Positions 1 through 6,324 of a stretch of DNA of 6,647 nucleotides are shown piece by piece; position 1 is the stretch's first letter, and each line of letters begins with the position of its first letter. This DNA comes from an uncultured Lachnospiraceae bacterium (lineage in GTDB: Bacteria; Bacillota_A; Clostridia; Lachnospirales; Lachnospiraceae). The notes beneath the pieces were generated by a model that was not told where the DNA came from, searched no databases, and saw nothing but the letters and a program-made list of their open reading frames with translations. The DNA is taken from the NCBI GenBank assembly GCA_947302185.1, contig CAMYVI010000141.1, positions 1 through 6,647 of the forward strand, read 5' to 3'. Both the position numbers and the translations under genes were made by a program.

Positions 1-1201
1 CGGAGCCTTCTTTCTGTACAAGCTTACCGTTTGCAAATGCAACCTCCACCGTCTCAATCTCACTTATCCTTCCCTCTTCGGACATGACCCTTCTCACAGT
101 TGTACTGAACACTCTCGGATCCGCTCCGAAAATCTCTATCGCCTCCGTGTGGCCGTAATCGGTACGCAGAGTCTTCGGCCATTCGGGCCATGGGTTATTG
201 GCGGCTCTCAGGGTCGGCGGTTTCGGCATCATCTCAAGGGCGGTCACGGACCGACAGCCCATGCGGATCACAGTTCCGATACAGTCGTTGCCCGTATCGC
301 CTCCTCCGATGATGACTACATCCCGGTCTTTGGCATCAAATGCAGATGGCAGCTGTTCGATTCCAAGCACGTTTTTGGTTGCAGCCTTCAGGAAATCGAC
401 AGCGAAATAAATGCCGTCCACTCCCTCCATGCCTTCAGCCGCCAGGGCTCTCGGCTGCTTTGAGCCGCAGCACAGGGCGACCGCGTCGTATTCACTGCGA
501 AGAGTTTCAGCACTCATGTCCTTCCCGATATTAACTCCGGTCCTGAACACGATGCCCTCCTCTTCCATAATTTTCTGCCTTCGCGCAATCACGCTCTTAT
601 CCAGCTTCATGTTGGGAATACCGTACATAAGGAGACCACCGATTCGGTCCTCCCGCTCAAAGACGGTGACGGAGTGACCACGCCTTCTGAGGGCATCCGC
701 GCATGAAAGACCGCTCGGCCCGCTTCCGACAACAGCCACACGTCTGCCGCTCTCCCGGGCTGGGATATTCGACTTCATCCAACCGTTTTTATAAGCGGTC
801 TCAATGAGGTATAACTCATTATCCCTGACCGTGACCGGATCGTCATACTGTCCGCATATGCACGCTTTCTCGCACAGGGCAGGACACACCCTCCCTGTAA
901 ATTCCGGGAAGCGGTTGGTCTTTAAGAGCCTGGCGAGCGCGTGCATATCCTCTCCCCTGTAGATACAGTCATTCCACTCAGGGATCAGGTTGTGCAGCGG
1001 GCAGCCGACGACCATACCGGATAGCTTCATTGCCGACTGGCAGAAGGGAACGCCGCAGTTCATGCACCGAGCGCCCTGCTCCCTTCTGGTCTCTACAGAC
1101 GAATATGCATGGAATTCCTCATATCCCCGTATTCTGGCTTCCACCGGAATCTCTTTGTTTTCAACTCTCTCATATTCAAGAAATCCTGTCTGTTTACCCA
1201 T
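1..1201 (-). CDS. gltD: Glutamate synthase (NADPH) small subunit GltD, partial (C-terminus off the left edge)
   Basis: This is the small (beta) subunit of glutamate synthase. It takes electrons from NADPH through FAD and passes them via iron-sulfur clusters to GltB, which makes glutamate from glutamine and 2-oxoglutarate in the cytoplasm. The 400 visible codons begin MGKQTGFLEYERVE and lack about the last fifth of a family protein of roughly 490 residues. Visible are the N-terminal cysteine-rich Fe-S region (C46, C49, C54, C67, then C106, C110, C114, C116) with NLIPEWND and FPEFTGRVCPALCE; the FAD-binding VVGSGPSG (157-164); DRIGGLLMYGIP (185-196); and the NADPH-binding GGGDTGND (299-306). 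About a dozen residues separate C54 from C67, longer than in some proteobacterial GltD; I recall similar spacing in clostridial homologues. The start ATG lies 19 nt after the gltB stop and is preceded by a purine-rich AGGCAGGTGAG, so the two genes form one operon. The reading frame is open throughout. Family identity is very secure; cofactor specificity for NADPH over NADH is inferred. Confidence 0.95.
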   Translation of the reverse strand, partial: MGKQTGFLEYERVENKEIPVEARIRGYEEFHAYSSVETRREQGARCMNCGVPFCQSAMKLSGMVVGCPLHNLIPEWNDCIYRGEDMHALARLLKTNRFPEFTGRVCPALCEKACICGQYDDPVTVRDNELYLIETAYKNGWMKSNIPARESGRRVAVVGSGPSGLSCADALRRRGHSVTVFEREDRIGGLLMYGIPNMKLDKSVIARRQKIMEEEGIVFRTGVNIGKDMSAETLRSEYDAVALCCGSKQPRALAAEGMEGVDGIYFAVDFLKAATKNVLGIEQLPSAFDAKDRDVVIIGGGDTGNDCIGTVIRMGCRSVTALEMMPKPPTLRAANNPWPEWPKTLRTDYGHTEAIEIFGADPRVFSTTVRRVMSEEGRISEIETVEVAFANGKLVQKEGS

Positions 1202-1204
1202 AGT

Positions 1205-1215
1205 CTCACCTGCCT
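1205..1215 (-). promoter_or_regulatory. Ribosome binding site of gltD
   Basis: On the minus strand the gap between gltB and gltD reads AGGCAGGTGAG, close to the anti-16S consensus with one inserted base, and ends 3 nt before the gltD ATG. It supports the GltD start and independent translation of the second cistron. Confidence 0.7.
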
Positions 1216-1220
1216 TTCTT

Positions 1221-4200
1221 TCATACCGACATGCCTGTCAGTTCCCTGAAAGCCTCAAGTTCCGAGTTCTCCCTCGAGATTCCCTGCTCCTCGTACTTGC
1301 CGATCATCCGAATCATCTTCTGATAATCTCTCGCTATGACCTTCTTGAAGCAGTGCATCTCGCGGTCAAAATCCGCCAGGATCTCCTTACCGAGTTCAGA
1401 ATCCGTCGCTCGGACATAATCCTTTAAAATACCCTTCAGTTCTTCTATGTCGTATTTGTCTCTCAGTTCCTCGAGAGCGACCATATCCTTATTGATTCTT
1501 CGATACAGGCTGTGGTTCCTGTCAAGGACATAGGCTATGCCTCCGCTCATGCCGGCCGCGAAGTTCTTTCCGGTACTTCCGAGGATCACGGCCCTGCCGC
1601 CCGTCATATACTCAAGACCATGGTCACCGCAGCCCTCAGCGACGGCGATCGCGCCGGAATTCCTTACACAGAACCGTTCTCCCGCCACACCGCATATATA
1701 CGCTTTACCGGATGTTGCCCCGTAGAGGGCTACGTTGCCGACGATGATGTTCTCAGAAGCCTTGAACCTGCTTCCGGGCATCGGTCTCACGATCAGAGTT
1801 CCACCCGAAAGTCCTTTTCCAAACCCATCGTTGGCATCACCCAAAAGCCGGATCGTCATACCGTGCGGAATAAAGGCCCCGAAGGACTGGCCTCCGCCGC
1901 CCCTCGCGGTTATGAGGAACCTGTCTTCCGAAAGTTTTTCTCTTTCGCTGCCGTATTTTCTCACAATCTCCGAGCCCAGGATCGTGCCGAATGTCCTATC
2001 GGTAGAACTTACCTCCACCTCGATCTTTGAGCAGGCTGACTTTTTATCGGCAGCTTTAGCAAACCACGGAAGGAGTACTCTCTCATCAAGCGTCTTTTCG
2101 AGGCCAAAGTCATAGCTTTTAGCAGGGTCGAACCTCATGCCGTCCGCCCCGGAAAGCCCTACACTCAGGATCCGGTCGAACGCGATCGTCTGTGCGTGCG
2201 GCTGCTTAAAATTGTCCCTCTTCCTCAGGCAGTCCGTCCGCCCGATCATTTCATCGACAGTCCTCATGCCAAGTTCCGCCATGATTTCTCTAAGCTGCAT
2301 GGCCACAAAGGTCATGAAATTCATCACGTGCTCGGGCTTTCCGGCAAATCTGCCCCTCAATTTCTCATTCTGCGTAGCTATTCCGACCGGGCATGTATCT
2401 TTCGAACACACCCGCATCATCATGCAGCCGAGACTGACAAGCGGAGCAGTTGCAAATCCATACTCCTCCGCTCCAAGGAGGGCAGCTATGGCAACATCCC
2501 TGCCGGTCATGAGTTTGCCGTCCGTCTCGATCCTGACTCTGGATCTGAGACCGCTCTCTATAAGGGCTTTATGTGTCTCGGCAACGCCGAGTTCCCACGG
2601 AAGTCCGGCGTTGTGGACCGAGCTGAACGGGGCTGCCCCCGTTCCTCCGTCATAACCTGAAATGAGAACGACCTGAGCGCCTGCCTTGGCAACGCCCGAT
2701 GCAATCGTTCCGACGCCCGCCTCGGAGACAAGCTTTACAGAAATCCGGGCAGACCTGTTGGCATTCTTTAAATCATAGATCAGCTGGGCAAGGTCTTCGA
2801 TTGAATAAATATCATGGTGCGGCGGCGGTGAGATGAGCTGAACGCCCGGTGTCGAGCAGCGGGTCTTTGCCACCCAGGGATAGACCTTGGCGGCAGGGAG
2901 ATTGCCACCCTCGCCCGGCTTTGCTCCCTGTGCCATCTTGATCTGGATCTCTTTCGCGCTGAGCAGATACTCTTCAGTCACACCGAATCGGCCGGAAGCT
3001 ACCTGCTTGACTGCACTGTTCTTCTCTGTCCCGAAACGATCCACAGCCTCGCCGCCCTCACCGGTGTTGGACTTGCCGCCAAGCCGATTCATTGCACAGG
3101 CTATGGTCTCGTGGGCTTCTCTCGAGAGGGAGCCGTAACTCATAGCACCGACCTGGAAACGCTTAACGATTTCCTCTACGCTCTCGACCTCATCGATATC
3201 CACCGGATGGTCAGAAGGCACGAATTCGAGCAGGCCTCTCAAAGTGTGCGGATGCTCCGCGTCATCGACAAGCTCGGCATATTCTCTGAACTTGTCGTAG
3301 CTTCCGGTCCTGACCGCCTGCTGCAGAAGTACAATGACCTTGGGGCTGTAGAGGTGATCCTCCTTGCCCGGACCGCTGCGAAGATTGTGGTAGCCGGTGC
3401 TGTCGAGAACCGGATCCACAGGCAGGCCCATCGGGTCGAATGCCCTGTCATGCCTTGCCGCGATGCCCTCTTCGAGCTCGCGCACGCCGATACCGCCGAC
3501 TCTGCTGACCACGCCTGTAAAGTACTTATCTATGACTTCGTCTGACAGACCGATTGCTTCAAAGATCCTGGCTGACTGGTAGGACTGAATAGTCGATATA
3601 CCCATCTTTGCGGCAATTTTCACCACGCCGCTAAGAAGGGCTCTGTTGTAGTCGGCGACAGCTGTGTACATGTCCTTGTCGAGAAGTCCGAGATTGATCA
3701 GCTCACCAATACACTCGTGGGCTAGATACGGATTAACAGCCCGCGCGCCGAAGCCGAGAATGCAGGCAGTCTGGTGGACATCTCTCACCTCACCGCTCTC
3801 AAGAATCAGCGATACAGCTGTCCTCTTTCTTGTATGGACCAGATGCTGCTCAACTGCAGACACGGCAAGAAGAGCCGGGATCGGCACGTGATTTTCGTCG
3901 ACGCCGCGGTCAGAGAGGATGATAATATTTGCACCCTGTGAGACAGCCCGGTCAACAGCGAGGTAGAGATGATCGACCGCGCGGGACAGGGACGTGTGCT
4001 TGTAATACAGCAGTGAGACTGTCTCTGTCCTGAAACCGCTGTGCTTCATCGAGCGGATCTTCAGGAGATCCACTCCGGTAAGTACCGGATTATCAACTTC
4101 GAGCACTTGGCAATTCTCGCTCTTTTCACATAACAGGTCGCCATCAGAGCCTATGTAGACAGTCGTATCCGTCACGATCTTCTCGCGAAGCGAATCGATC

Positions 4201-5750
4201 GGAGGATTCGTGACCTGGGCGAACTGCTGCTGGAAGAACCGGTAGAGAAGCGGATAATTATCAGAGAGCGGAGCAATCGGGACGTCATGGCCCATAGACA
4301 CAGTCGGCTCCGCCCCATTCTTCGCGGCTTCAAGGATATAGGACTTCACCTCCTCATAGCCATATCCGAATACTTTGTACAGTCTGTCTCGTTCCGGCTG
4401 CGTATGTACCGGTACTTTCTGATTCGGGATCGTCAGATTCATAAGATGAACGAGGTGGCGGTCAAGCCACTCACCATACGGCCGGGCAGACGCATAGAAG
4501 TCCTTACACTCGTCATCGGAGATAATCCTCTTTCTGCGCGTATCCACGAGAAGCATCTTGCCCGGAGTCAGCCTTGATTTCTCAAGAATATGCTCCGGAG
4601 CGATGTCGAGAACACCCACCTCAGAGGAGAGGATCAGTCGGTTATCATCCGTGATATAGTATCTTGACGGGCGAAGACCGTTCCGATCCAGTGTAGCGCC
4701 GAACAATTCGCCGTCCGTAAAGAGAAGGGCTGCCGGCCCGTCCCACGGCTCCATCATGGTCGCGTAATAGTGATAAAAGTCCTTTCTGGATTCACTCATG
4801 AAGCGATTGTTCTTCCACGGCTCAGGGATCAGCGTCATCATTGCGAGCGGCAGATCCATGCCATTCATGTAGAGGAACTCCAGCGTGTTATCGAGCATTG
4901 CGGAATCGGATCCGCTGGCTGATATGACCGGATAAATCTTCTCCTTATCAGCTTGAAGCAGCTCCGAGTGCATGGTCTCCTCACGGGCAAGCATACGGTC
5001 AGTGTTGCCGCGGATCGTATTGATCTCACCGTTGTGGGCTAAGAACCTGTACGGGTGAGCTCTCTCCCAGCTCGGCAGCGTGTTCGTCGAAAACCTTGAG
5101 TGAACGAGCGCAATGGCTGTCGTATACTCACTGCTCTGAAGATCCTCATAGAATCTGCGCAGCTGACCGACAAGGAACATTCCCTTATAGACAATGGTCC
5201 TTGAGGAGAGGGAGCAAATGTATGTGTCCTCGGAGCTCTGCTCGAACTCGCGGCGGACAACGTACAGTCTCCTGTCAAAATCCAGTCCGGCTTCAACATT
5301 CTCAGGTCTCCTGAGGAAGCACTGCCATATTGATGGCATGCAGTTCCTGGCTGCATCGCCGAGGATCTCCGGGCAGATCGGGACCTTTCTCCATCCGATG
5401 ACAGATATTCCTTCTTTTTCCGATATGACTTCGAACAGTCTTTTTGCAAATGTGCGCTTAAGCCCGTCCACAGGAAGGAAGAACATACCTATACCGTAAT
5501 CCCCGGCGGAACCGATCTGCAGCCCCAGCTCTTTCGCAGCTCCCTGAAAGAAAGTGTCCGAAATCTGCATGAGTATGCCGACACCGTCGCCGACAGTTCC
5601 GCTCGCGTCCTTGCCGGCCCTGTGCTCAAGTTTCTCTACTATGCTGAGAGCGTCATCCATTACGGAGTATTCAGGGACTCCATCGATCCGTATGACCGCT
5701 CCGATTCCGCAGGCATCGTGTTCTCTGTCGTATGAAAGCCTGTTTTCCAT
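1221..5750 (-). CDS. gltB: Glutamate synthase (NADPH) large subunit GltB
   Basis: This is the large (alpha) subunit of glutamate synthase, 1509 residues from the preferred start, a normal full length. Domains in order are as follows. The N-terminal class II glutamine amidotransferase spans about residues 14-430, with nucleophile Cys14 in DREHDACGIGAV behind a short propeptide that is normally cleaved, and HNGEINT at 239-245. A central linking domain covers about 475-775. The FMN-binding synthase domain (about 835-1205) carries ISPPPHHDIYS (973-983), PGEGGNLP (945-952) and SGYDGGTGAAP (1031-1041). The 3Fe-4S cysteines C1109, C1115 and C1120 keep the C-X5-C-X4-C spacing. The C-terminal glycine-rich GXGXG beta-helix covers about 1247-1447. 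Glutamine is hydrolysed at the N-terminus and ammonia is channelled to 2-oxoglutarate at the FMN site, using electrons from GltD. An in-frame ATG at 5757-5759 would add MVH, but the purine-rich Shine-Dalgarno directly abuts it, while the ATG at 5748-5750 has 9-nt spacing. All expected catalytic motifs are present and there is no frameshift. Confidence 0.97.
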   Translation of the reverse strand: MENRLSYDREHDACGIGAVIRIDGVPEYSVMDDALSIVEKLEHRAGKDASGTVGDGVGILMQISDTFFQGAAKELGLQIGSAGDYGIGMFFLPVDGLKRTFAKRLFEVISEKEGISVIGWRKVPICPEILGDAARNCMPSIWQCFLRRPENVEAGLDFDRRLYVVRREFEQSSEDTYICSLSSRTIVYKGMFLVGQLRRFYEDLQSSEYTTAIALVHSRFSTNTLPSWERAHPYRFLAHNGEINTIRGNTDRMLAREETMHSELLQADKEKIYPVISASGSDSAMLDNTLEFLYMNGMDLPLAMMTLIPEPWKNNRFMSESRKDFYHYYATMMEPWDGPAALLFTDGELFGATLDRNGLRPSRYYITDDNRLILSSEVGVLDIAPEHILEKSRLTPGKMLLVDTRRKRIISDDECKDFYASARPYGEWLDRHLVHLMNLTIPNQKVPVHTQPERDRLYKVFGYGYEEVKSYILEAAKNGAEPTVSMGHDVPIAPLSDNYPLLYRFFQQQFAQVTNPPIDSLREKIVTDTTVYIGSDGDLLCEKSENCQVLEVDNPVLTGVDLLKIRSMKHSGFRTETVSLLYYKHTSLSRAVDHLYLAVDRAVSQGANIIILSDRGVDENHVPIPALLAVSAVEQHLVHTRKRTAVSLILESGEVRDVHQTACILGFGARAVNPYLAHECIGELINLGLLDKDMYTAVADYNRALLSGVVKIAAKMGISTIQSYQSARIFEAIGLSDEVIDKYFTGVVSRVGGIGVRELEEGIAARHDRAFDPMGLPVDPVLDSTGYHNLRSGPGKEDHLYSPKVIVLLQQAVRTGSYDKFREYAELVDDAEHPHTLRGLLEFVPSDHPVDIDEVESVEEIVKRFQVGAMSYGSLSREAHETIACAMNRLGGKSNTGEGGEAVDRFGTEKNSAVKQVASGRFGVTEEYLLSAKEIQIKMAQGAKPGEGGNLPAAKVYPWVAKTRCSTPGVQLISPPPHHDIYSIEDLAQLIYDLKNANRSARISVKLVSEAGVGTIASGVAKAGAQVVLISGYDGGTGAAPFSSVHNAGLPWELGVAETHKALIESGLRSRVRIETDGKLMTGRDVAIAALLGAEEYGFATAPLVSLGCMMMRVCSKDTCPVGIATQNEKLRGRFAGKPEHVMNFMTFVAMQLREIMAELGMRTVDEMIGRTDCLRKRDNFKQPHAQTIAFDRILSVGLSGADGMRFDPAKSYDFGLEKTLDERVLLPWFAKAADKKSACSKIEVEVSSTDRTFGTILGSEIVRKYGSEREKLSEDRFLITARGGGGQSFGAFIPHGMTIRLLGDANDGFGKGLSGGTLIVRPMPGSRFKASENIIVGNVALYGATSGKAYICGVAGERFCVRNSGAIAVAEGCGDHGLEYMTGGRAVILGSTGKNFAAGMSGGIAYVLDRNHSLYRRINKDMVALEELRDKYDIEELKGILKDYVRATDSELGKEILADFDREMHCFKKVIARDYQKMIRMIGKYEEQGISRENSELEAFRELTGMSV

Positions 5751-5759
5751 ATGTACCAT

Positions 5760-5766
5760 CCTCTCT
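5760..5766 (-). promoter_or_regulatory. Ribosome binding site that decides the gltB start
   Basis: The minus strand reads AGAGAGG followed at once by ATGGTACAT and then ATG. The site touches the first ATG (0 nt) and lies 9 nt before the second, so the second ATG (5748-5750) is the better start. The resulting protein, MENRLSYDREHDACG, leaves a 13-residue propeptide before the catalytic cysteine. Confidence 0.7.
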
Positions 5767-5784
5767 AAGTACTGTTCTCGCTAT

Positions 5785-5839
5785 AAAAAAAGAAGCAGCG
5801 ACGTTTCCCGTGCAAAAACACAGGAAGCGCCGTTGCTTC
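5785..5839 (-). terminator. Leader terminator (attenuator) ahead of gltBD
   Basis: On the minus strand the sequence from 5839 to 5792 folds into one long hairpin. The outer arms are GAAGCAACGGCG and CGTCGCTGCTTC (12 positions, one A-C mismatch, one G-T wobble). After a single C/A mismatch an inner stem, TTCCTGTG with CACGGGAA, closes a small loop of T and G. It is followed directly by seven T residues (5791-5785). It sits between the promoter and the gltB ribosome binding site, so it should stop transcription before gltB unless its 5' arm is engaged elsewhere. It does not lie at a gene end, which argues for attenuation. Confidence 0.88.
5824..5839 (-). promoter_or_regulatory. Antiterminator hairpin with AACGGC hexaloop in the gltB leader (ANTAR-type target)
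   Basis: The minus strand reads GAAGC, AACGGC, GCTTC: a perfect 5-bp stem with a six-base loop. The loop has A at position 1 and G at position 4, the bases known to matter for ANTAR-domain antiterminators. The hairpin uses the 5' arm of the leader terminator, so the two structures exclude each other, and stabilising the hairpin should let transcription enter gltB. The predicted transcript start is only 2-4 nt upstream. The structure is seen directly; recognition by an ANTAR protein is inferred, and no such gene is in the window. Confidence 0.65.
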
Positions 5840-5848
5840 TTGCAGGTC

Positions 5849-5877
5849 ATGATAATCGCATAAGCTTCTTTTGTCAA
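5849..5877 (-). promoter_or_regulatory. Promoter of gltBD (housekeeping sigma type)
   Basis: On the minus strand there is a perfect -35 TTGACA (5877-5872), a 17-nt spacer and a -10 TATCAT (5854-5849). The start is expected near 5841-5843, directly before the attenuator hairpin. No other equally good promoter was found between it and gltB. Confidence 0.82.
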
Positions 5878-5906
5878 CGCCTTTTTTCGAATTAAAGCAA
5901 GTGGAA

Positions 5907-5930
5907 GTAACAGTTCAGACAGGCTGTTAC
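5907..5930. repeat. Inverted repeat GTAACAG / CTGTTAC upstream of the gltB promoter
   Basis: Two perfect 7-bp arms (5907-5913 and 5924-5930) are separated by 10 nt, forming a 24-bp dyad centred about 75 bp upstream of the predicted gltB transcript start. Size and position would suit a dimeric activator, for example one of the LysR type that often controls gltBD, but no known box was matched. It could be a chance dyad. Confidence 0.4.
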
Positions 5931-6022
5931 ACACCAAAGCCCCATTATCATCAATACCCCCGACATACCATCCTGATTGTACACACGCCCCGCCCCAACT
6001 GCTGCTCATCAAAGCCCGCCAT
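5931..6022. other. Central intergenic stretch without recognised feature
   Basis: This part of the divergent control region lies between the two inverted repeats. The plus strand is rich in C, with runs such as CCCCGCCCC. Reading frames crossing it on either strand have no ribosome binding site or recognisable protein. No promoter or RNA gene was recognised. An 8-base repeat, CAAAGCCC, occurs at 5935 and 6010, which can be chance. Confidence 0.5.
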
Positions 6023-6058
6023 CAAGAAATTGTACTTTTCAAAATACAATTTTTCTTG
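6023..6058. repeat. 36-bp A/T-rich palindrome just upstream of the glnN promoter
   Basis: Arms CAAGAAATTGTA (6023-6034) and TACAATTTTTCTTG (6045-6058) match over 12 bp except for two extra T residues. The centre CTTTTCAAAA is itself nearly symmetric. It ends 10 bp before the glnN -35 box. No T-run follows on the plus strand and no T-run follows on the minus strand, so it is not a terminator. An operator, or an A/T-rich UP-element helping RNA polymerase, are the likely roles. Confidence 0.5.
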
Positions 6059-6068
6059 CGGATTTCTG

Positions 6069-6097
6069 TTGACACGCAGGAAAATCTACTGTAGAAT
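6069..6097 (+). promoter_or_regulatory. Promoter of glnN (housekeeping sigma type)
   Basis: A perfect -35 TTGACA (6069-6074), a 17-nt spacer and a -10 TAGAAT (6092-6097) predict a start around 6103-6105, followed within a few bases by the first attenuator hairpin. The layout mirrors that of the divergent gltB promoter. Confidence 0.85.
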
Positions 6098-6107
6098 TCG
6101 CAGACAT

Positions 6108-6125
6108 AAAGGCAACGGCGTCTTT
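6108..6125 (+). promoter_or_regulatory. Antiterminator hairpin A, AACGGC hexaloop, glnN leader (ANTAR-type target)
   Basis: AAAGGC (6108-6113) pairs with GTCTTT (6120-6125), 6 bp with one G-T wobble, closing the hexaloop AACGGC (6114-6119). The loop is identical to that in the gltB leader although the stem is different. The 3' half of the hairpin (6117-6125) is also the 5' arm of the following terminator, so only one can form. The loop has the A1/G4 pattern of ANTAR targets; the binding protein is inferred. Confidence 0.68.
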
Positions 6126-6155
6126 GAGCGATAGCTCGAAGGCGCCTTTTTCTTT
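6117..6155 (+). terminator. First leader terminator (attenuator 1) ahead of glnN
   Basis: GGCGTCTTTGAGC (6117-6129) pairs over 13 bp, with two G-T wobbles, with GCTCGAAGGCGCC (6134-6146) around a GATA loop. TTTTTCTTT (6147-6155) follows. This is a strong intrinsic terminator starting about 13 nt into the predicted transcript and overlapping hairpin A. It lies upstream of the gene it would control, which indicates attenuation. Confidence 0.88.
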
Positions 6156-6178
6156 AGTCGAATATAGGCCATAGAGAC

Positions 6179-6196
6179 AAAGGCAAAGGCGTCTTT
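6179..6196 (+). promoter_or_regulatory. Antiterminator hairpin B, AAAGGC hexaloop, glnN leader (ANTAR-type target)
   Basis: AAAGGC (6179-6184) pairs with GTCTTT (6191-6196) around the hexaloop AAAGGC (6185-6190). It matches hairpin A at 17 of 18 bases; the one change is at loop position 3, leaving A1 and G4 intact. It forms the 5' arm of the second terminator and so competes with it. Its position 71 nt after hairpin A suggests duplication of the whole hairpin-terminator unit. Confidence 0.63.
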
Positions 6197-6233
6197 TGTG
6201 TTTTCGCAAAAGGTGTCTCTGCCTTTTCTTATT
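6179..6233 (+). terminator. Second leader terminator (attenuator 2) ahead of glnN
   Basis: The 5' arm (6179-6200) pairs with 6205-6226 around a TTTT loop. The inner 14 pairs are continuous, including several G-T wobbles; after one A-C mismatch the outer AAAGGC pairs with GCCTTT. The outermost A-T pairs overlap the T-rich tail TTTTCTTATTT (6224-6233 and one base beyond). Transcription must pass this second stop signal to reach glnN. Confidence 0.82.
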
Positions 6234-6310
6234 TGCAGATTTCCCGCATTCGATTCAGCAGCGTCGGTTTTGACTGGCCACAATCATTTGCAAGAGCCTG
6301 CATACATCAG
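6234..6310 (+). other. Remaining glnN 5' untranslated region
   Basis: This is the stretch between the second attenuator and the ribosome binding site. No further stable hairpin, promoter or short reading frame with a ribosome binding site was recognised. Confidence 0.5.
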
Positions 6311-6312
6311 AA

Positions 6313-6317
6313 AGGAG
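6313..6317 (+). promoter_or_regulatory. Ribosome binding site of glnN
   Basis: AGGAG, within AAAGGAG, lies 7 nt before the ATG at 6325. It is a strong, well-spaced site and fixes the glnN start. Confidence 0.88.
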
Positions 6318-6324
6318 TTTTATT

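Noticed and set aside
1512..2655. Several open frames of 126-172 codons on the plus strand opposite gltB
   Set aside because: They overlap the well-conserved gltB coding region in antisense, have no recognisable family or ribosome binding site, and reflect the codon composition of gltB.
5771..5790. Weak second AnnGnn hairpin (loop ATAGCG) after the gltB terminator
   Set aside because: The stem would be about four A-T/G-T pairs overlapping the T-run, too weak to stand without comparative support.
5671..6012. 113-codon minus-strand frame crossing the gltB promoter and leader
   Set aside because: It runs through the promoter, terminator and the start of gltB in another frame, with no ribosome binding site or recognisable protein sequence.
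5935..6017. Direct repeat CAAAGCCC at 5935 and 6010
   Set aside because: Eight bases shared within about 190 nt is easily expected by chance and there is no other symmetry.
6031..6048. Possible GlnR/TnrA box within the A/T palindrome
   Set aside because: The consensus TGTNA-N7-TNACA requires A at the fifth position and 17 bp in all; here it reads TGTAC and is 18 bp.
5785..6233. T-box or metabolite riboswitch in the leaders
   Set aside because: The leaders are too short, with no T-box sequence or aptamer-like multi-stem core; the hexaloop hairpin/terminator pairs explain the structure.
6086..6283. 65-codon minus-strand frame over the glnN leader
   Set aside because: It is antisense to the attenuator hairpins; its composition comes from the repeated stems and there is no plausible ribosome binding site.
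6275..6292. Possible sigma-54 promoter, TGGCCAC then TTTGC, before glnN
   Set aside because: The GG and GC elements are 12 nt apart, not the required 10, and a strong TTGACA/TAGAAT promoter already explains the transcript.
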